Shown here one piece after another: positions 58,831 to 64,000 of a stretch of DNA of 64,000 bases (positions are counted from its first letter, which is position 1; every line of letters begins with the position of its first letter). Made by a program: the position numbers and the translations under genes. Where the stretch lies: positions 1 to 64,000 of the forward strand of contig JBFWPT010000004.1 of the NCBI GenBank assembly GCA_050249835.1, given 5' to 3'. The DNA comes from Miltoncostaea sp050249835. Lineage in GTDB: Bacteria; Actinomycetota; Thermoleophilia; Miltoncostaeales; Miltoncostaeaceae. A model generated the notes under the pieces. It made no database searches. It saw only the letters and a program-made list of their open reading frames with translations, and had not been told where the DNA came from.

Positions 58831-59397
58831 TCACGGACCGACCTCCCGCACCACCCGTGCCGGGACCCCGACGGCCACGACGCCCGCGGGCAGGTCCCTC
58901 GTGACCACCGCTCCGGCGCCCACCACGGTGTCGTCCCCGATCGTCACGCCGGGGCAGACGATCGCCCCTCCGCCCAGCCAGACGTTGTCGCCCAGGGTGA
59001 TGGGGGAGGCCGACTCCCAGCCCTCCCGCCGGGGGCCGGGCTCGATCGGGTGCGTGGGCGTGAGCAATTGGACGCGGGGGCCGATCTGGCAGGCCGCTCC
59101 GATCGTCACGGGGGCGACGTCCAGGATCACGGCGTCCACGTTCACGAAGGTGCCGTCGCCGATGGAGACGGCGCCGTACTCGCAGAAGAACGGGGGCCGT
59201 ACGACGACGCGCTCGCCGACCTTCCCGGTGAGCATCTCGCGCAGGAGGCGGTCACGCTCCGGGTCGCCGGCGGGGCCGGGCGGGGCCGCGTTGAAACGGG
59301 CGAGGAGGTCCTGGACGCGGGCGTACGCGGCGATGCTGACGGGGTCGCCGGCGATGTAGGGCTCCCCGCGGAGCATCCGGTCGTGCATCTCACCCAT
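58831..59397 (-). CDS. Maltose/galactoside O-acetyltransferase-like enzyme
   Basis: A left-handed beta-helix acetyltransferase of the Maa/LacA family using acetyl-CoA: MLRGEPYIAGDP at the start, FFCEYGAVSIGDGTFVN, LTPTHPIEPGPRR with the catalytic His, NVWLGGGAIVCPGVTIGD and the C-terminal AVVTRDLPAGVVAVGVPARV. The ATG at 59397 gives 188 residues and matches the family N-terminus; a GTG seven codons upstream is possible. Acceptor sugar unknown. Stops 8 bp from the convergent ATPase gene. Confidence 0.88.
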   Translation of the reverse strand: MGEMHDRMLRGEPYIAGDPVSIAAYARVQDLLARFNAAPPGPAGDPERDRLLREMLTGKVGERVVVRPPFFCEYGAVSIGDGTFVNVDAVILDVAPVTIGAACQIGPRVQLLTPTHPIEPGPRREGWESASPITLGDNVWLGGGAIVCPGVTIGDDTVVGAGAVVTRDLPAGVVAVGVPARVVREVGP

Positions 59398-59441
59398 ATC
59401 GGCCGAGTCATACCCCACCCGCTGCGGTTAGGCTGCCGCGC

Positions 59442-60899
59442 ATGAGCCGCCATGCCGTGGGGGACCTGGTCGACGGCCGCTACCGGCTGGAGCGCGCGCT
59501 CGGCGGTACGGCGACGATGCCCGTGTTCGTCGCGACCGATCTGGCGCTGCGCCGGACGGTGGCGATCCGGGTCGCCGGGCCGGCCGGGGCCGATGAGTTG
59601 CGCCGCCAGGCGGCCGCCCTGCGGAGCCTGCAGTTCGACACCTCGCACGTCGTCCCGGTGCTCGACGAGGGGGAGACGCCCGACGGGGACGTCTACCTCG
59701 TCACCTCGCTCATCGAGGGGACCGACATCGAGCACCTCGTCGCCCAGCGCGGGCCGCTGCCGGCGGCCGATGTGGCGTCCATCGGCGTCCAGTTGCTCGA
59801 CGCGACGCTCACGGCCCGCCGGGTCGACAGCGGACTGGGGATCCTGCCCGCGTCGGCCGTGCTGGGGCGCGACCGCAGCGTCCGGGTCACCCGGTTCCGT
59901 CCCGAGCCCGAGGCCCCGCCCGGGGCCGGGGACGTCGCGTGCGTCGAGGTGGGGCGCCTCATGCACGAGCTGCTCACCGGCGCGCCGGCCCAGCCGGGGC
60001 GCTCGGTGTCGGGTCACGGCGTGGCCGTGCCGCAGGAGATCGGGTGGATCGTCGACGACGCCGTCAACGGCCGCATCCCCGAGGCGACGGCCATGCGCGA
60101 GCGCCTCGCCGAGGTGTCCCGCACGCTCTCGGCGCCCGTCACGCCGCTGCCGCCCTCCGACCCGCCGCGGCGCTGGCACATGTGGCTCGCCATCGGCGCC
60201 CTCATCCTCGCCGCGCTGGCGATCGTCGCCGTGGTGTTCCTCATCGTGGGGACGGGCGACGACGACGGCGACACCGTGCAGGTGCCGGACGTGACCGGGA
60301 TGAGCGTCCAGCAGGCCACCCAGCGCCTCAGCGACGCCGGCCTGCGGGCCGTGGTGGACGGGGAGAACACGGGGGACAGCGCCGTCGTCGTCTCGACCGA
60401 CCCCTCGCCCGGCAGCGAGGTGGACCCCGACAGCGAGGTGACCCTCACGCTCGGCGCGGGGGAGGTGTCCGTGCCGGACGTCGTCGGCGAGGCCGAGGGC
60501 AACGCGCGGTCGGCCATGGCCGACGCGGACCTCCTGGTCCAGGTCGAGACGCAGCCGGACGCCGACACGCCGAGCGGGGTGGTCAGCGCCCAGCAGCCGG
60601 CCGGTGGCACGCGCGTGGACGCCGGCACCCGGGTCACGATCACCGTGTCCTCCGGGGCCCCGGTCTCCACGGTGCCCTCCCTGGTGGGGCTCACGCTCGA
60701 CGACGCCGTCAGCGCGCTGCAGCAGGCCGACCTGGAGCTGGGCCAGGTGACCGACGCCGAGGGGTCGCCCGCCGACCAGGTGCTCGCCCAGGACCCGTCC
60801 CCCGGCACGGAGCTCGCCCCCGGCAGCTCGGTCGACCTCACGGTCGCCACCGGCCCGGGCACCACGACGTCCTCCACCACCTCCACGACGGAGCCCTGA
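59442..60899 (+). CDS. PASTA-domain pseudokinase
   Basis: A 485-residue membrane protein built like PknB: an N-terminal kinase-like domain (1-235), one membrane helix (about 245-271) and three PASTA repeats (near 280-342, 343-408 and 410-475), ending in a Thr/Ser tail. The kinase is degenerate: the VAIK Lys is Arg 43 (VAIRVAG), no HRDxKxxN loop is seen where TARRVDSGLGILPASAVLG stands, and DFG is replaced by RVTRF. It should not phosphorylate. PASTA repeats bind muropeptides, so it may sense cell-wall state and signal by binding. The DUF4234 gene overlaps its stop. Confidence 0.88.
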   Translation: MSRHAVGDLVDGRYRLERALGGTATMPVFVATDLALRRTVAIRVAGPAGADELRRQAAALRSLQFDTSHVVPVLDEGETPDGDVYLVTSLIEGTDIEHLVAQRGPLPAADVASIGVQLLDATLTARRVDSGLGILPASAVLGRDRSVRVTRFRPEPEAPPGAGDVACVEVGRLMHELLTGAPAQPGRSVSGHGVAVPQEIGWIVDDAVNGRIPEATAMRERLAEVSRTLSAPVTPLPPSDPPRRWHMWLAIGALILAALAIVAVVFLIVGTGDDDGDTVQVPDVTGMSVQQATQRLSDAGLRAVVDGENTGDSAVVVSTDPSPGSEVDPDSEVTLTLGAGEVSVPDVVGEAEGNARSAMADADLLVQVETQPDADTPSGVVSAQQPAGGTRVDAGTRVTITVSSGAPVSTVPSLVGLTLDDAVSALQQADLELGQVTDAEGSPADQVLAQDPSPGTELAPGSSVDLTVATGPGTTTSSTTSTTEP

Positions 60900-61300
60900 T
60901 GGCCGAGACCCTCGTCGTCCGCGGCGTCACCCTGAAGAAGCGCCACCCGTGGGGCGTGTGGGCGCTCAGCCTCATCACCTTCGGGATCTACGGCTTCGTC
61001 TACTGGCACAAGATCAACACCGAGCTGCGCGACTACTCGGCCGCGATCGGCCGCCCGTTCGGCAACGATCCCTCGAAGGCCGTCCTCGCCCTCATCCCCG
61101 GCTTCCTCCTGGTCGTCCCCCCGTACTTCACGGCCGGCTACACGGCCGGGCGCGTGCGCCGGATGCAGGACATGACCGTCGGCAGCGAGACCGTCAGCCC
61201 GCCGATCGCCGTCCTGCTGATGTTCCTGTTCCACCTGCACCTGGTGTACCTGCAGTCGGCCCTCAACGACTGCTGGGACAAGGCGAGCCGCGAGGCCTGA
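60899..61300 (+). CDS. DUF4234 membrane protein
   Basis: A 133-residue protein. RHPWGVWALSLITFGIYGFVYWHKINTEL, given here by its core TFGIYGFVYWHKIN, is the DUF4234 hallmark. Three to four hydrophobic segments are visible. The start overlaps the stop of the pseudokinase gene (TGATG), so the two are coexpressed and may work together at the membrane. Function unknown. Bases 61301-61344 hold a 16-bp palindrome at 61315-61330. Confidence 0.82.
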   Translation: MAETLVVRGVTLKKRHPWGVWALSLITFGIYGFVYWHKINTELRDYSAAIGRPFGNDPSKAVLALIPGFLLVVPPYFTAGYTAGRVRRMQDMTVGSETVSPPIAVLLMFLFHLHLVYLQSALNDCWDKASREA

Positions 61301-61344
61301 CGCCGGGGGCTCGCCGGGCCGCGGCCCGGTAGGGTCCCGCGTCC

Positions 61345-63045
61345 GTGGCCGACGACGACCGCCAGGGGTTCGCCGAGCTCGGCCTGCGCGCCGGGCTGCT
61401 CGCCGCCCTCACCGACCTCGGGTACGAGGAGCCGACGCCGATCCAGCGGGAGGCGATCCCGCCTCTGCTGGAGGGCCGCGACCTGCTCGGCGAGGCCGCG
61501 ACCGGCACCGGCAAGACGGCCGCCTTCGCCCTGCCCATGCTGCAGCGGATCGCCGTGGCCGAGGGGCCGACCGCCCCCGCGGCGCTCGTCCTGGTCCCCA
61601 CCCGCGAGCTGGCGATGCAGGTCTCCGAGGCGATCCACCGCTACGGGCGCCCGCTCGGCGCACGCGTCCTGCCGATCTACGGCGGCCAGCCCATCGGCCG
61701 GCAGCTCCGCGCGCTCCAGGCGGGCACCGATGTCGTGGTCGCCACCCCCGGCCGCGCCGGGGACCACATCGCGCGCGGCACCCTCGCCCTCGACCGGCTG
61801 TCGATCGTCGTGCTGGACGAGGCCGACGAGATGCTCGACATGGGCTTCGCCGACGACATCGACGCCATCCTGGAGGGCACCCCGGCGGACCGGCAGACCG
61901 TTCTCTTCTCCGCCACCATGCCCGCGCGCATCGGCGCCATCGCGCGGAGCCACCTCCGCGATCCCGTCAGGGTGCGCATCGCGCGGGAGCCGGCCGCGCC
62001 CGGGGAGGCCCCGCGGGTCCGCCAGAGCGCGTACATCCTGGCCCGCGCCCACAAGCCCGCCGCCCTCGCGCGCATCCTCGACGTCGAGGCCCCCGCCGCC
62101 GCAATCGTCTTCTGCCGCACGCGCACCGAGGTCGACGCGCTCGCCGAGACCCTCACCGGCCGCGGCTACCGGGCCGAGGCCCTCCACGGGGGCATGACCC
62201 AGGAGGCGCGGGACAAGGTCATGGGGCGCCTGCGCTCGGGGACCGCCGACCTGCTCGTCGCGACCGACGTCGCCGCCCGCGGCCTCGACATCGACACGCT
62301 CACCCATGTCGTCAACTACGACGTCCCGTCCGCGCCGGAGGCATACGTCCATCGCATCGGCCGGGTCGGGCGCGCGGGCAGGGAGGGTGTCGCGATCACG
62401 CTCGCCGAGCCCCGCGAGCACCGGCTGCTGAAGAACATCGAGCGCGTCACCGGCCAGCGCCTCGCCACCGCCACGGTCCCCACCGTCGCCGACCTCCGCG
62501 CCCGGCGCCTCGAGATGCTGCGCGCCACGCTGCGCGAGACGATCCTCGCCGGCGGTCTCGACCGGTTCCGGGTGGTCGTCGAGACGCTCGCCGACGAGTT
62601 CGACGTGATGGAGGTCGCGCTCGCCGCCACGAAGCTCGCGCACGACGCCGCGGGCGGCCCGGCCGAGGACGAGGCGGACATCCCCGCCGTCGCCCCGCCG
62701 CCGGACCGCGGGCGCCACGAGCGCGGTGGTCAGCGCGGGCGGCCCGGCGCGCCCACCGGCCGACGGCCGTCCGGGCCCACGACGCGCGTGTTCGTGGGCG
62801 CGGGCCGCAGCGCGGGCATCCGGCCCCAGGACCTCGTGGGGGCGGTGACCGGCGAGTCGTCGCTCACCGGCCGCGACGTCGGGGCCATCGAGATCTTCGA
62901 CCGCTTCTCGCTCGTCGAGGTCCCGCTCGCCTCCGCAGACCACGTCGTCACGGCCCTGCGGGGGACGACCATCAAGGGGCGCAAGGTCACGATCCGGCGC
63001 GAGCGCGAGAACCCGGGGCGGCAGGGGAGGGGCCGGACGGGGTAG
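61345..63045 (+). CDS. deaD: DEAD-box RNA helicase (DeaD/DbpA type)
   Basis: A 566-residue RNA helicase. The Q-motif is PTPIQREAIP, Walker A ATGTGKT at 52-58, then PTRELAMQV, VATPGR, VLDEADEMLDMG near 157, FSATMP, ATDVAARGLDID and HRIGRVGRAG. A low-complexity Arg/Gly/Pro linker (about 445-475) leads to a DbpA-like RNA-binding domain (about 478-555). It probably remodels rRNA or structured mRNA, possibly in the cold. GTG start. No other gene shares its transcript visibly. Confidence 0.93.
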   Translation: MADDDRQGFAELGLRAGLLAALTDLGYEEPTPIQREAIPPLLEGRDLLGEAATGTGKTAAFALPMLQRIAVAEGPTAPAALVLVPTRELAMQVSEAIHRYGRPLGARVLPIYGGQPIGRQLRALQAGTDVVVATPGRAGDHIARGTLALDRLSIVVLDEADEMLDMGFADDIDAILEGTPADRQTVLFSATMPARIGAIARSHLRDPVRVRIAREPAAPGEAPRVRQSAYILARAHKPAALARILDVEAPAAAIVFCRTRTEVDALAETLTGRGYRAEALHGGMTQEARDKVMGRLRSGTADLLVATDVAARGLDIDTLTHVVNYDVPSAPEAYVHRIGRVGRAGREGVAITLAEPREHRLLKNIERVTGQRLATATVPTVADLRARRLEMLRATLRETILAGGLDRFRVVVETLADEFDVMEVALAATKLAHDAAGGPAEDEADIPAVAPPPDRGRHERGGQRGRPGAPTGRRPSGPTTRVFVGAGRSAGIRPQDLVGAVTGESSLTGRDVGAIEIFDRFSLVEVPLASADHVVTALRGTTIKGRKVTIRRERENPGRQGRGRTG

Positions 63046-63081
63046 CGTGATCCCGTACGAGACGACGGGAGGGCGGACCCG

Positions 63082-64000
63082 GTGAGCGAGAGGCTCGATG
63101 CGCTGGTGAGTCAGGGCGAGGAGCAGGGCTGCCTCAACCTGACCGAGGTCGGAGAGGCGCTGGCGGAGGCCGACGCCGGCGACGATGAGGTCGCCGCGTT
63201 CTACGAGCGCCTGCGCGAGCGCGGCGTGGACGTCACCGACGACTGCGGCAAGGCGGAGACGCCTCCCACGAGCGTCACCAACGGCGCCGTGGCCGAGAGC
63301 ACCACCGACGCCATGCAGCTCTTCCTGAACGAGGTGCGCCGCCACCCGCTCCTGCTGCCGGCCGAGGAGCGGCGGCTCGCCCAGCTCGTGGAGGAGGGCG
63401 ACGCGGCGGCGAAGGAGCGGATGATCCTCTCCAACCTGCGCCTCGTGATCTCCATCGCGCGCCGCTACCAGGGACAGGGCGAGCTGACCCTGCTCGACCT
63501 CATCCAGGAGGGCGTGCTCGGCCTCACCCGCGCCGTCGAGAAGTTCGACTGGCGCCGGGGGCTGCGCTTCTCCACCTACGCGACCCTCTGGATCCAGCAG
63601 GCGATCCAGCGGGCTCTCGCCAACCAGTCGCGCACCATCCGCCTGCCCGTGCACGTGGTGGAGCGCCAGCAGCGCGTCGCCCGTGCCGAGCGGACCCTGT
63701 TCGGGAAGCTCGGCCGCGAGCCCACCGACGAGGAGATCGCCGCGGAGAGCCGCCTGACCGTGGAGCGGGTGCGCGAGGCGCACGCCCTGCCGCGGACCAT
63801 CGCGAGCCTCGACCGGCCGGTGGGGGAGGACGGCGACGCGTCGCTCGGCGATCTCATCCCGGCCGAGGACGAGGAGCCGCTCGCCGACGTCGAGGTGGGC
63901 CTGCGCCGCGACCTGCTCGACGCGGCCCTCGCCACGTTGTCCGACCGCGAGCGCGAGGTGCTCGCCGCCCGCTACGGCATCGGCGACCACGAGCCCGAGA
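63082..64000 (+). CDS. Principal-type sigma-70 factor (partial, runs off the right edge)
   Basis: 306 codons are visible. A short N-terminal domain like region 1.1 is followed by region 1.2 (DAMQLFLNEVRRHPLLLPAE), region 2 (NLRLVISIARRYQGQGELTL, QEGVLGLTRAVEKFDWRRG, FSTYATLWIQQAIQRAL), region 3 (GREPTDEEIAAESRLTVERV) and the start of region 4 (LSDREREVLAARYGIG). The layout is RpoD/SigA-like, but with a small region 1.1 it could be a second, SigB/HrdB-like factor. The GTG start has GGGAGGG about 11 nt upstream. Confidence 0.88.
   Translation, partial: MSERLDALVSQGEEQGCLNLTEVGEALAEADAGDDEVAAFYERLRERGVDVTDDCGKAETPPTSVTNGAVAESTTDAMQLFLNEVRRHPLLLPAEERRLAQLVEEGDAAAKERMILSNLRLVISIARRYQGQGELTLLDLIQEGVLGLTRAVEKFDWRRGLRFSTYATLWIQQAIQRALANQSRTIRLPVHVVERQQRVARAERTLFGKLGREPTDEEIAAESRLTVERVREAHALPRTIASLDRPVGEDGDASLGDLIPAEDEEPLADVEVGLRRDLLDAALATLSDREREVLAARYGIGDHEPE

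Overview
This is a GC-rich chromosomal window from an actinomycete. A deep-branching lineage such as Thermoleophilia (Solirubrobacterales or Gaiellales) seems most likely, but this is inferred from gene content and not proven. The pointers are a DUF948 gene and a small companion ahead of alaS, the run alaS-ruvX-mltG-aroE followed by pilB-pilT-pilC, a DUF4032 protein, a LpqY/SugABC-like sugar importer, PASTA and ECF-sigma genes, and frequent GTG/TTG starts. It is a draft assembly: one 100-N gap at 38398-38497 is flanked by an exact 127-bp duplication and is almost certainly a scaffolding artefact inside aspS.

Region 1 (1 to about 23510) is an integrated mobilizable element whose right end lies in the 3' part of a tRNA-Glu gene. 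From right to left it holds an integrase (22138-23337) with three phased TGGTCCA repeats behind it, a small excisionase-like HTH protein, an IclR-type regulator, a double-HTH protein, a ComEC-type metallo-beta-lactamase with a membrane partner, a toxin-antitoxin pair, and a MobF relaxase-helicase. The main cargo is a three-gene operon on the minus strand (14405 down to 224). It encodes (A) a 2015-residue fusion of a DEDDh exonuclease, a DinG/XPD-type helicase and a RecQ-type helicase, (B) a 741-residue protein I do not recognise, and (C) a 1971-residue helical protein with a C-terminal AAA+/STAND-like ATPase. The three genes overlap by 4 bp at each junction. This is the best candidate for an undescribed system, probably genome defence or DNA processing. 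The left end of the element is outside the window.

Region 2 (23484-34797) is host chromosome. It has tRNA-Glu and tRNA-Gln with a recognisable promoter, a ROK fructokinase-type kinase, a DUF4032 protein, a sugar ABC importer (lpqY-sugA-sugB-sugC order) with a palindromic operator, a heterodimer-type ABC exporter pair, and a formiminotransferase-like gene.

Region 3 (34798-49000) is dominated by translation genes: hisS, aspS, an IscU-MnmA fusion and alaS. Between them lie small hypothetical genes, a thioredoxin-fold lipoprotein without CxxC, a BON-domain protein whose start codon sits in a perfect hairpin, and an MFS exporter.

Region 4 (48078-64000) continues with ruvX, mltG, aroE and a pilB-pilT-pilC block without a visible pilin. 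An ECF sigma/anti-sigma/secreted RTX-protein module follows, in which two promoters share the same GGGAATA-N15-CGTC pattern. Then come a YqeY-like protein, an AAA/DUF4143 ATPase preceded by three repeats with exact 23-bp period, a maltose-acetyltransferase-like enzyme, a PASTA pseudokinase, a DUF4234 protein, a DEAD-box RNA helicase, and the 5' part of a principal-type sigma factor that runs off the right edge.
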